Below are positions 1-6,698 of a stretch of DNA of 6,698 nucleotides, piece after piece. Origin of the DNA: CAJXNP01 sp050305935. Its GTDB lineage: Bacteria; Bacteroidota; Bacteroidia; Cytophagales; Cyclobacteriaceae. The stretch covers positions 1 to 6,698 of the forward strand of contig JBNLGG010000124.1 of NCBI GenBank assembly GCA_050305935.1, written 5' to 3'. The position numbers and the translations under genes were made by a program. Position 1 is the first letter of the stretch; each line of letters begins with the position of its first letter. The notes under the pieces were generated by a model, which saw nothing but the letters and a program-made list of their open reading frames with translations, did no database searches and was not told the DNA's origin.

Positions 1-1236
1 ACCATTTAGCTGTTGCAATAGCTGATATAAACCTTCAGGTGCATTGGCCACCATCGGCGCTACCAGGATAGCCAGCACCGCCAGAAAAACCGAGGTTAAC
101 TTTCCGATCATCACCAGTGATTTTTCGTTCGCATCTTTCCTGATGTGCCTTTTGTAAACATCAAGGCTAAATATGGTGGCCGCGCTGTTTAGCACACTGT
201 TAAAAGTGCTTAAAACTGCTCCCAGTACCACAGCAGCAAAAAAACCTGCCAGGCTGAGAGGCATCACCTTTTTTACCAGCTCAGGGTAAACCATGTCCTG
301 TACTCCATACATTGAATCTCCGAAATAATAAAATCCAATGACTCCCGGCAGTACGATAATCAGAGGGATAAGTATCTTCAGCGCACCTGTATACAACAAT
401 CCCTTTTGAGCCTCCGCGAGGTTCTTTGCTCCGAGCGCCCGCTGTATGATGGTTTGATTCATGCACCAGAAATACACCTGGTTGATAACTAATCCTGTAA
501 ACAATGTTTCAAATGGCAATACTGAATTTTTAGCTCCTATGACATTGAACTTTCCCGGGCTATTGTGAAAGACCTTTTCAAGCCCGGAAATAATATCTCC
601 GCCTCCGATGCTTAATAGAGCCAGTACAGGAACAAGCAATCCACCAATCAACAAGCCATAGCCATTGATTGTATCAGAATAGGCTACGGCTTTCAGGCCT
701 CCGAAGATCGCATACAAGGAACCTATTACCCCTATGGCAATTACCGTGATCCAAAGTCCCACGGTGTGGGACACATGGAAGACTTCCGATATACCAAAAA
801 TACTCTCTAAGTTGATAGCTCCCGTGTAGAGTACGATCGGCAATAAGGTAAGCACAAATGAAAGCATGAGAAAAAGGGCCACAATGGTCCTGGTGGTTCC
901 ATCAAATCTGCTCTCAAGGTACTGAGGAATAGTAGCCAGTCCCATCTGTAGGTATTTAGGAACAAAATAAATGGCAGCTGCTATCAGTGCCAGTGCGGAT
1001 GTCACCTCCCAGGCAATGATGATAAATCCGTTTTTATAGGATGATCCGTTCATCCCGATCAGGTGCTCCGTTGAGATATTTGTCAGAAGCATAGAACCTG
1101 CTATGACCACGCCCGTCAGGCTCCTTCCACCAAGAAAATAACCATCCTGGGAGTCCAGATTTTCCCGTCGAAGCTTGATCCATGTATAGACGGCTACAAA
1201 GGCAATAAACCCTATAAATGTCAGTATGATCATCAT
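1..1236 (-). CDS. Sodium/solute symporter (SSS/SLC5 family), C-terminus cut off by the window edge
   Basis: An open frame of 412 codons reads from the ATG at 1236 to the window edge without a stop. A TAG lies two codons upstream, so the start is this ATG or the adjacent second one at 1233. The product is an inner-membrane secondary transporter. It has a hydrophobic first helix (residues 3-20), a DGYFLGGRSL motif (31-40), a TNISTEHLIGMNG stretch (52-64) typical of the first core helix of SSS proteins, an IFGGLKAVAYSD motif (177-188) and NQTIIQRALGAKN (260-272), the SGLT-like 'QR..aakn' signature. A Ser/Thr-rich helix, STFNSVLNSAATIFSLDVYK (343-362), corresponds to the region that supplies sodium ligands in this superfamily. 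Family members usually exceed 500 residues, so roughly the last fifth to quarter is missing. It follows iolD by 38 bases with no terminator between them, which makes inositol or a related polyol the likely substrate. Specificity cannot be read from sequence, and sugar transport is possible. Confidence 0.93.
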   Translation of the reverse strand, partial: MMIILTFIGFIAFVAVYTWIKLRRENLDSQDGYFLGGRSLTGVVIAGSMLLTNISTEHLIGMNGSSYKNGFIIIAWEVTSALALIAAAIYFVPKYLQMGLATIPQYLESRFDGTTRTIVALFLMLSFVLTLLPIVLYTGAINLESIFGISEVFHVSHTVGLWITVIAIGVIGSLYAIFGGLKAVAYSDTINGYGLLIGGLLVPVLALLSIGGGDIISGLEKVFHNSPGKFNVIGAKNSVLPFETLFTGLVINQVYFWCMNQTIIQRALGAKNLAEAQKGLLYTGALKILIPLIIVLPGVIGFYYFGDSMYGVQDMVYPELVKKVMPLSLAGFFAAVVLGAVLSTFNSVLNSAATIFSLDVYKRHIRKDANEKSLVMIGKLTSVFLAVLAILVAPMVANAPEGLYQLLQQLNG

Positions 1237-1274
1237 CTTCTATACACCGCTTGGATAATCGTTTCTTTCTTCTC

Positions 1275-3140
1275 TTATAAATACTGTTTTTGATTCGATT
1301 TTTGGGCTCTGTAATTTTCGTAAGCCTCGTTGACTGCCTCCCTTTCGGACACTTCCGCCACAGGCACCTCCCACCAGGCATGCCCGTATCCTGCTATCTT
1401 TCTGTCAGCAACTGTCTCGATATAGATCACCGTCGTTCTATCCATAGATCTTGCTTTTTCCAGCGCCGCATTCAACGACTGGATGGAGTCTGTTCGGATG
1501 ACAGCAGCCCCAAGGCTTTCGGCATTAGCTGCAAGATCTACAGGAAGGTCTTCACCCTCTAACTGCCCTGTATTTTCATCTCTGTACAAATATTTCGTGC
1601 CAAATCCTTCGCTCCCCAATGACTTTGACAAGCCTCCTATGCTACCAAAGCCCTTGTTATTGATCAATATGATGGTCAGCTTATATCCTTCCTGAATAGA
1701 AGTAACAATCTCAGAAGACATCATCAGGTAGCTTCCATCCCCCACCATCACGTAGATCTCTCTGTCAAGGCAGGCCATTTTTGCCCCTAACCCTCCGGCT
1801 ATTTCATAGCCCATACAGGAATATCCGTATTCCAGGTGAAAACCTTTCGGGTCCCTGGTACGCCACAGCTTGTGAAGATCTCCTGGCAAGCTTCCCGCAG
1901 CGCACAAAACCACATCCCTGGGCGCCGAATGATTGTTAACAGCGCCTATAACTTCTGACTGGCTGGGCAAGCCTTCGGTATCCGGATGATAAGCTTTCGC
2001 CACTTTTTCATCCCATGATTTATTGTATGCTGCTACTCTTTGTCTGTACTCTGCACTGACACTAAAATCTTGCAGCTTGTTTGTCAATATTTTAAGAGTT
2101 GCTTTCGCATCTCCTGTCAGAGCTATACCACTATGTTTGTGAGCATCAAACTCAGCGATGTTGACATTGATAAATGTGACTTTTTTATTTTGAAAGGCTG
2201 TTCTGGAAGCTGTGGTAAAATCACTATAACGGGTGCCAATGCCAATCACGACATCCGCCTTACTACTGATTTCATTCGCCCCTTCAGTGCCTGTGGCTCC
2301 TGTTGCTCCCAGGTTGTGTGGATTATCATACGGCAAGGAGCCCTTTCCGGCAAATGTCTCCGCTACGGGGATACCCGTCCGGGAAACAAACTCCTCCAAC
2401 TCAGAAGAAGCCTCACTGTAAATAACTCCTCCTCCTGCTATGATCATGGGAGCTTTGGACGATTTTATGATTTCTACCACTCTTTGCAGGATTGCCTCAT
2501 CAGGTTTGGGGCGAGGAATATGCCAAACGCGTTTTTCAAATAGATCCTGTTGAAAGTCAAAAGCCTCTGCCTGGACATCCTGTGGCAATGCGAGTGTGAC
2601 GGCTCCTGTTTCCGATGGAGATGTCAAGACCCTCATGGCACTTAGCAATGAGGAAGAAAGCTGCTCTGGTCTGTTAATACGGTCCCAGTATTTCGACACC
2701 GGCTTAAAGCAGTCATTTACCGACATGTCTTGTGAAAATGGCATTTCAAGCTGTTGAAGGGCTGGGTCGACATTTCTTTTGGCAAAAATATCTCCTGGCA
2801 ATAACAGGACCGGAAGCCGGTTGATGGTGGCTCCTGCTGCTGCTGTCAGCATATTGGTTGCCCCGGGGCCAATCGATGAGGTGCAAGCAAAGGTGGACAG
2901 GCGATTTTTCATTTTGGCGTAAGCCGCCGCTGTGTGAACCATGGCCTGCTCGTTGCGGGATTGATAGTACCTGAACTCTGGTGTCTGATGAAGCGCCTGC
3001 CCGATTCCTGCCAGATTACCATGGCCGAATATGCCAAAACAACCTGCAAAGAAATTGTTTTCTACCCCATCACGTTCCACGTATTGTGCTTTCAGGAAAC
3101 GAATGATTGCCTGGGCAACTGTCAGCCGTATTGTTTTCAT
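1275..3140 (-). CDS. iolD: 3D-(3,5/4)-trihydroxycyclohexane-1,2-dione hydrolase (IolD), thiamine-diphosphate dependent
   Basis: IolD is a cytoplasmic enzyme (EC 3.7.1.22) that hydrolytically opens the cyclohexane-dione ring formed from inosose, giving 5-deoxy-glucuronate. The 621-residue length is normal for the family. It has the three-domain layout of ThDP enzymes: a pyrimidine-binding domain (about 1-190), a central domain (about 215-350) and a pyrophosphate-binding domain (about 410-580). The N-terminus (IRLTVAQAIIRFL, then IFGHGNLAGIGQAL at 37-50) matches IolD closely. Glu64 in YYQSRNEQAMVHTA is the expected cofactor-activating glutamate. GDGS at 467-470, followed by NN at 494-495, is the classic ThDP/Mg motif. 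The ATG at 3140 is the only ATG in frame after the iolC stop, and the encoded N-terminus fits the family. The gene sits 47 bases after iolC. Acetolactate synthase-like relatives are the only alternative, and the IolD-specific N-terminus plus the iolB/iolC neighbours make that unlikely. Confidence 0.97.
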   Translation of the reverse strand: MKTIRLTVAQAIIRFLKAQYVERDGVENNFFAGCFGIFGHGNLAGIGQALHQTPEFRYYQSRNEQAMVHTAAAYAKMKNRLSTFACTSSIGPGATNMLTAAAGATINRLPVLLLPGDIFAKRNVDPALQQLEMPFSQDMSVNDCFKPVSKYWDRINRPEQLSSSLLSAMRVLTSPSETGAVTLALPQDVQAEAFDFQQDLFEKRVWHIPRPKPDEAILQRVVEIIKSSKAPMIIAGGGVIYSEASSELEEFVSRTGIPVAETFAGKGSLPYDNPHNLGATGATGTEGANEISSKADVVIGIGTRYSDFTTASRTAFQNKKVTFINVNIAEFDAHKHSGIALTGDAKATLKILTNKLQDFSVSAEYRQRVAAYNKSWDEKVAKAYHPDTEGLPSQSEVIGAVNNHSAPRDVVLCAAGSLPGDLHKLWRTRDPKGFHLEYGYSCMGYEIAGGLGAKMACLDREIYVMVGDGSYLMMSSEIVTSIQEGYKLTIILINNKGFGSIGGLSKSLGSEGFGTKYLYRDENTGQLEGEDLPVDLAANAESLGAAVIRTDSIQSLNAALEKARSMDRTTVIYIETVADRKIAGYGHAWWEVPVAEVSEREAVNEAYENYRAQKSNQKQYL

Positions 3141-3187
3141 AGTGTCTCTTTTTATAATAGTCTGATAAACAGGTTGAAGAACATTGA

Positions 3188-4198
3188 TTAAAAGCCCCCT
3201 CGCTTTTTTATGAAATCAAGTGATTCCTGAAGGGTAGGCATAAAATTGGCGCAGCCTGGTTGGAGCACTACCTGCGCCCCGCTGGCATTCCCCATTCTGC
3301 AGGATTTATAAAGATCCCATCCCTGTAGGTAGCCATAGATAAATCCACTGGCAAAAGCATCTCCGGCACCTAACACATTCAGAATCTCTACCGGAAATCC
3401 CGGCACTTCCTCTTTGCTATCGTCCTGCCGGTAAACGGTTACCCCTTTGGCTCCTCCTTTTACGATGAGGGTTTCCACTCCCAGTGATAGGATCTTTTTG
3501 ATGGATTGGTCGATGTCACCCGTAATGACAGGAGCAGATATCTGCTGATCGGTGATAGTCACCTGCGAAATGTCATTCAGCGTAGCCGCCAGGATCTCTT
3601 CCTCCGTCCCTAGCGCAATTTTAACTTTAGGCAACAGGGCTCTTGTCATGACGCCAAATGAGCGAATATCATCCCACTGATCTGCACGAAAATCAATATC
3701 CAATACAACAGGAACATCGTTTTCAACGGCCTTTTCAGAGGCATAAAAAGCCGCACTCCGGCTAGGCTCCCGGCTGAGGGCAGTGCCTGAAATTTCGAGG
3801 AGACGACACCTGCTTATGTCTGCAGCGTCTACATCATCCATAGTCACCTGCATATCTGCTGCATTGTCGCGATAGTATACCAGAGGAAATTTATTCGGTG
3901 GCTGTATCCCCAGAATTACAGCGCTGCTTCTGGCTCCCGGTATTGTAGGAACAAAGCTGGTATCTACTTTTTCCTTTTGAAGAAAATTAAGGATAAACTC
4001 ACCAATTTTATCATCCCCCACACCGGTTAATATGCCTACATCCAGGCCCAACCGGCTACAGCCTACACTGATATTAAGCGGAGAGCCTCCCACAAAAGCG
4101 TCAAAGCCCTTTATATCTATAAAATCAGCACCTATATTTTGTGAATACAGATCGATCGAAGACCTGCCGAATGTAATCACATCGAGTTTTCTTTTCAT
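3188..4198 (-). CDS. iolC: 5-dehydro-2-deoxygluconokinase (IolC), PfkB family
   Basis: IolC is a cytoplasmic sugar-acid kinase (EC 2.7.1.92) that uses ATP to phosphorylate 2-deoxy-5-keto-D-gluconate at C6. It is a ribokinase/PfkB-fold protein of 336 residues, normal for stand-alone IolC. The N-terminal strand VITFGRSSIDLY (8-18) and FVGGSPLNISVGCSRLG (35-51) form the substrate-binding part with the conserved glycine pair. VLGAGDAFASGF (275-286) is PfkB signature 2, with GAGD at 277-280 as the anion hole and Asp280 as the catalytic base. VKGGAKG (246-252) lines the nucleotide site. It lacks the C-terminal DUF2090 aldolase-like extension found fused to IolC in many proteobacteria, which fits the separate aldolase gene in this cluster. 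The start lies four bases after the iolB stop (TAA-GATA-ATG), so translational coupling is likely. Other PfkB kinases such as 2-keto-3-deoxygluconate kinase are similar, and the context favours IolC. Confidence 0.95.
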   Translation of the reverse strand: MKRKLDVITFGRSSIDLYSQNIGADFIDIKGFDAFVGGSPLNISVGCSRLGLDVGILTGVGDDKIGEFILNFLQKEKVDTSFVPTIPGARSSAVILGIQPPNKFPLVYYRDNAADMQVTMDDVDAADISRCRLLEISGTALSREPSRSAAFYASEKAVENDVPVVLDIDFRADQWDDIRSFGVMTRALLPKVKIALGTEEEILAATLNDISQVTITDQQISAPVITGDIDQSIKKILSLGVETLIVKGGAKGVTVYRQDDSKEEVPGFPVEILNVLGAGDAFASGFIYGYLQGWDLYKSCRMGNASGAQVVLQPGCANFMPTLQESLDFIKKRGGF

Positions 4199-4202
4199 TA
4201 TC

Positions 4203-5084
4203 TTACTTATTATTCATTTCTGCTGTTACCATTGGAATCCGGGAATCCATGGATTTCCAGGAATGAAAAACCCATTCATGGTCCGGGTCGGGAGTGTTAG
4301 CCAATGACTGATCGCTTCCTGTCAGGAAGTTCAAGTAGTACACATTGTATCCATGCCCTGCTGCTACCGGGTGATATCCTTCAGGCACCATCACCACGTC
4401 ATTGTTTCGTGCCACGGAAAGCTCATCCAGGCTCCTGTCTGCGGTGTAAACCTGCTGGATGGCATACCCCTGCGGTTTATCGATCTTATAAAAATACGTT
4501 TCCTCAAGCCTGGCCTCTATCAAGTTTCCGGCGGCATCCAGTTTTCTTTCGTCATGTTTATGAGCAGGAAAAGAGCTCCAGTTGCCGGAAGGAGTATAAA
4601 CCTCTACCGCCACAAGTCTGTGGCATGGGAATCCAGGCTGGATCAGGTCATTTATTTGCCGGGTAGCATTATCGCCTCCACGAATTTCAATGCCCACCTC
4701 GTCAGGTTTCTTAAATACAGGGGCAAAATCCCTGTCTGTTTCACACCAGCCATAGGCTATGTCTAACAGCTCACTTTCCGCTGTTAGCTCAAAATCAGTA
4801 TTTCTTGGCAGATATAATGTATGTGCCATGCCGGAAAACACATCTTTACGTCCGTTGATGGTTTTCCATGTCCCCCTATTGCTTGTAAGCTGATAATTTC
4901 CTCCCAGAAGGATAATACCGTACTCATTGCCTCCTGTATTCCCCTGCCAGACCTCTCCCTTTTTCATCAATCTGGCTTCGAAATTTAAAAATTCCCAACC
5001 GGCTTCTTCTCTCGTTACCCTTTGGTAGATTCCTGATGCCGCAATTGGCTTTATCAACAATGGATATTTCTTATCTATATTCAT
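4203..5084 (-). CDS. iolB: 5-deoxy-glucuronate isomerase (IolB)
   Basis: IolB (EC 5.3.1.30) converts 5-deoxy-glucuronate, the IolD product, to 2-deoxy-5-keto-D-gluconate in the cytoplasm. It belongs to the KduI/IolB bicupin fold. The 293-residue protein has an N-terminal cupin half (about 20-120) and a C-terminal half carrying the metal site. The motif SSFPAHKHD (170-178) supplies His175 and His177, the EETYFYK segment (194-200) supplies an acidic ligand, and EGYHPVAAGHGYN (235-247) supplies His238. These are the expected metal-site elements of the family. It is slightly longer than the roughly 270 residues of the Bacillus protein. The ATG follows the aldolase stop by a single base (TAA-T-ATG), and an in-frame TGA lies upstream with no other ATG between, which fixes the start. 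Spacing at both ends indicates one transcript with iolC and the aldolase gene. Confidence 0.96.
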   Translation of the reverse strand: MNIDKKYPLLIKPIAASGIYQRVTREEAGWEFLNFEARLMKKGEVWQGNTGGNEYGIILLGGNYQLTSNRGTWKTINGRKDVFSGMAHTLYLPRNTDFELTAESELLDIAYGWCETDRDFAPVFKKPDEVGIEIRGGDNATRQINDLIQPGFPCHRLVAVEVYTPSGNWSSFPAHKHDERKLDAAGNLIEARLEETYFYKIDKPQGYAIQQVYTADRSLDELSVARNNDVVMVPEGYHPVAAGHGYNVYYLNFLTGSDQSLANTPDPDHEWVFHSWKSMDSRIPMVTAEMNNK

Positions 5085-5085
5085 A

Positions 5086-6033
5086 TTAGACTGAAGTTTT
5101 AATCAATGCTGCTTTGTCTGTCGCATTCAGCATCTCAAATTTTTTCAACATAAACCGCTCTATCGCTTCCACATAAGTCTTCCCGGGAATGATCGGATCA
5201 AATAGCTCGGGTGAATTCCGAAAAAACTCCCTATGTACCCGGGCCCACAATATCCTCAGGTCTGTTGCGATATTTATTTTACAGACCCCATATTCTATCG
5301 CCTTTCTGATTTGATCATCACCCACCCCACGGGCATTGCTATTTAATTTGCCTCCGGAAATATTGATTCTTTCAATTTCCTCAGGATCAACGGCGGAACC
5401 ACCATGTAACACCAGAGGAAAACCAGGTAAGCGGTCTTGAATTTCCCTGAGAATATCAAACTGCAATCCGCTGCCTCCTGAAAATTTATAGGCTCCATGG
5501 CTGGTGCCTACTGCCACCGCAAGGCTGTCACAGTTGGTTCGTACCACAAATTCCTCCACTTCCTCCGGTCTGGTGTAAAGAGCATTCTTGTCATCGACTG
5601 ATAAATCATCTTCCACACCACTGAGCACACCCAGCTCAGCCTCCACAGATACACCAAAAGCATGCGCTCTTTCTACCATGGCCCTGGTCCTTCGGACATT
5701 CTCTTCAAAAGAGTCATGTGAAGCATCAATCATAACAGATGTATATCCACCGGAAGACAATGCATCCAGAATATGCTCCTCATAACCATGATCCAGATGA
5801 ACAGCATATACCGCATCAGGGTAAATAACGGCCGCGGCATTGATCATATTCAACAGCATTTTGCTATGGGCATAATTTCGTGCTACAGGAGTGGTTTGTA
5901 CAATAAATGGCGCCCCGGCCTTAACTCCGGCCCGGAATAATCCCATCACCTGTTCCATGTTGATTACATTGACAGCGGCAATACCAAAATCCCTGTAGCA
6001 GGCTCGAAAAATCTCTTTTGTGGATATCAGCAT
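5086..6033 (-). CDS. iolJ: Class II (zinc) aldolase, probable 2-deoxy-5-keto-gluconate-6-phosphate aldolase (IolJ-like)
   Basis: This is a 315-residue cytoplasmic TIM-barrel metal aldolase of the fructose-bisphosphate aldolase class II family. By position it should cleave the IolC product into dihydroxyacetone phosphate and malonate semialdehyde (EC 4.1.2.29). Visible motifs are AVHLDHGYEEH (77-87), with the catalytic Asp81 and zinc ligand His82; SVMIDASH (99-106); SVEAELGVLSGVEDD (129-143); GTSHGAYKF (176-184), with His179; VLHGGSAVD (208-216), with His210; and KINIATDLR (252-260), which binds the phosphate. It is about 25 residues longer than Bacillus IolJ, mainly because of an insertion at about 214-241 that resembles Bacteroidetes fructose-bisphosphate aldolases. 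A stop codon (TGA) three codons upstream fixes the ATG at 6033. It lies 32 bases after the GH92 gene and one base before iolB. Chemistry and fold are secure. The inositol-specific substrate is inferred from context, and ordinary fructose- or tagatose-bisphosphate aldolase activity is the alternative. Confidence 0.85.
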   Translation of the reverse strand: MLISTKEIFRACYRDFGIAAVNVINMEQVMGLFRAGVKAGAPFIVQTTPVARNYAHSKMLLNMINAAAVIYPDAVYAVHLDHGYEEHILDALSSGGYTSVMIDASHDSFEENVRRTRAMVERAHAFGVSVEAELGVLSGVEDDLSVDDKNALYTRPEEVEEFVVRTNCDSLAVAVGTSHGAYKFSGGSGLQFDILREIQDRLPGFPLVLHGGSAVDPEEIERINISGGKLNSNARGVGDDQIRKAIEYGVCKINIATDLRILWARVHREFFRNSPELFDPIIPGKTYVEAIERFMLKKFEMLNATDKAALIKTSV

Positions 6034-6065
6034 ATTATCTCAAATTCTCTTTTTCAGTCATAGAA

Positions 6066-6698
6066 TTATTTTGTCATTTCCTCAAAACCGTCCTTTTCCC
6101 GGCATTCCGTCATTTGCAAATTCAGCTCACCACCATTGACGATTTCCGAATGATGAATGGTATATCTATCTATTAGCTGACCATTTAAATGGACATTTTT
6201 CACAAAGCAATTATTCTCCGTGTTGTTTGTCGTGTTGATGATAAACTGACCTCCTGGATAGTAGTCAGGGTTTAATTTGAAAACCACTTTGTCAAATATG
6301 GGGCTTCCAATTTCATAAACCGGATCCTGTTCTGTCCCACCGTTTAGCTGAAACAGGCCTGTTTTCAGTAAAACCGCCAGGCTGCCCATCAATCCCTGAT
6401 CCTCATCACCGTTGTACCCCTTGGCTGGACTCAGGTCGGAATAGGCCTCTCTGACCACCCTGCGGGACCAATATTGTGTTAAATCCTGCCTGTTTAATTG
6501 GCTAAAAATAAATGCTGTCTGGATAGACGGTTGATTTCCGTAGTTGATGGGGATACGCCTGTATTCCGGGTGTCTCTCCTGAGAATGTGAAGTGCCCGAG
6601 GTAAACCCTAACTTTTCAGCCTCGACAAAAGCATTGTTCAGTTTATCCACAGCCTTTTCACGACCTCCCATGAGCGCCGCCAGTCCTTCGATATCATG
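6066..6698 (-). CDS. Glycoside hydrolase family 92 (alpha-mannosidase-like) protein, C-terminal part only
   Basis: The last 210 residues of a longer protein are visible. The frame continues open through the window edge as HDIEGLAALMGG, a standard internal GH92 stretch, so the ATG at 6671 is internal and not the start. GH92 enzymes are calcium-dependent inverting exo-alpha-mannosidases of about 750 residues, usually exported to the periplasm or cell surface in Bacteroidetes. Counting from the internal Met at 6671, the family features are INYGNQPS (42-49), the GDEDQG segment (88-93) at the place of the GNDDCG active-site motif, LLKTGLFQLNGG (101-112), EIGSPIFDKVVFKL (120-133) and a C-terminal beta-sandwich ending IVNGGELNLQM (177-187). 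The usual Asn and Cys of the active-site motif are replaced, so mannose specificity should not be assumed. The signal peptide and catalytic acid lie outside the window. It stops 32 bases before the aldolase gene and is probably co-transcribed with the inositol genes. Confidence 0.88.
   Translation of the reverse strand, partial: HDIEGLAALMGGREKAVDKLNNAFVEAEKLGFTSGTSHSQERHPEYRRIPINYGNQPSIQTAFIFSQLNRQDLTQYWSRRVVREAYSDLSPAKGYNGDEDQGLMGSLAVLLKTGLFQLNGGTEQDPVYEIGSPIFDKVVFKLNPDYYPGGQFIINTTNNTENNCFVKNVHLNGQLIDRYTIHHSEIVNGGELNLQMTECREKDGFEEMTK

Larger units (their letters stand above)
1..6698 (-). other. Predicted inositol catabolic operon (GH92 - iolJ - iolB - iolC - iolD - SSS symporter)
   Basis: All six genes face the same way, with gaps of 32, 1, 4, 47 and 38 bases. 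None of the gaps holds a recognisable stem-loop plus T-run terminator or a TAnnTTTG-type Bacteroidetes promoter element. The four middle genes encode the consecutive steps IolD, IolB, IolC and IolJ. Together these points support one transcript that enters from the right edge and leaves past the left edge. The promoter, any regulator and the genes iolG, iolE and iolA are not in the window. Confidence 0.8.

Noticed and set aside
1237..1274. Possible terminator or promoter between iolD and the symporter gene
   Set aside because: The 38 bases contain a purine-rich stretch on the minus strand but no stem-loop or recognisable promoter element, so read-through is the simplest view.
1034..1381. A 115-codon minus-strand open frame across the iolD/symporter junction
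   Set aside because: It overlaps the end of iolD and the start of the symporter in another frame. Its basic, Arg/Lys-rich product is meaningless, whereas both real frames show clear family motifs.
2040..2543. A 167-codon plus-strand open frame
   Set aside because: It lies entirely antisense to iolD, whose frame is full length with all cofactor motifs. The frame's product is Cys/Ser-rich, resembles no family I know, and has no gene context. It is a shadow of iolD codon use.
3141..3187. Possible internal promoter or terminator in the 47-base iolC-iolD gap
   Set aside because: Read on the minus strand, there is no TAnnTTTG element and no inverted repeat followed by a T-run. The AAAAAGAG shortly before the iolD ATG is at most a weak ribosome-binding purine stretch.
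4304..4766. Two overlapping plus-strand open frames of 120 and 137 codons
   Set aside because: Both are antisense to iolB, overlap one another, and give low-complexity, unrecognisable proteins, while iolB is intact across the same bases.
6669..6671. ATG at 6671 as the start of a 201-residue protein
   Set aside because: The frame is open upstream to the window edge and encodes HDIEGLAAL, a conserved internal GH92 sequence, so this methionine is inside a longer protein.

Overview
The window is a single-direction gene cluster on the minus strand that encodes consecutive steps of myo-inositol catabolism, followed by a sodium/solute symporter and preceded by the C-terminal end of a GH92-type glycosidase. 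The proteins look like those of a Bacteroidetes bacterium. The evidence is a GH92 enzyme beside a Bacteroidetes-style class II aldolase, AT-rich start regions with no clear Shine-Dalgarno sequences, and moderate GC content. This placement comes from recognising families by eye, not from a search, and I cannot name a genus.

Layout in transcription order (right to left): GH92 C-terminal fragment (6698-6066, start outside the window); IolJ-like class II aldolase (6033-5086); IolB, 5-deoxy-glucuronate isomerase (5084-4203); IolC, 5-dehydro-2-deoxygluconokinase (4198-3188); IolD, trihydroxycyclohexane-1,2-dione hydrolase (3140-1275); SSS-family symporter (1236 to beyond position 1, C-terminus outside the window). 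The gaps are 32, 1, 4, 47 and 38 bases. No terminator hairpin or convincing Bacteroidetes promoter is visible in any of them, so the block reads as one polycistronic unit whose promoter lies upstream of the window.

How the genes fit together: IolD hydrolytically opens the ring of 3D-(3,5/4)-trihydroxycyclohexane-1,2-dione to 5-deoxy-glucuronate. IolB isomerises that to 2-deoxy-5-keto-gluconate, IolC phosphorylates it, and the aldolase would split the product into dihydroxyacetone phosphate and malonate semialdehyde. The symporter is the obvious candidate for uptake of inositol or a related polyol. The first two enzymes (IolG dehydrogenase, IolE dehydratase) and the last (IolA dehydrogenase) are not in the window.

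This is mostly a recognisable metabolic operon and I see no wholly new system. The most interesting point is the GH92 alpha-mannosidase-like enzyme joined directly to an inositol pathway. It suggests that the locus may serve a mannosylated inositol compound rather than free inositol alone.
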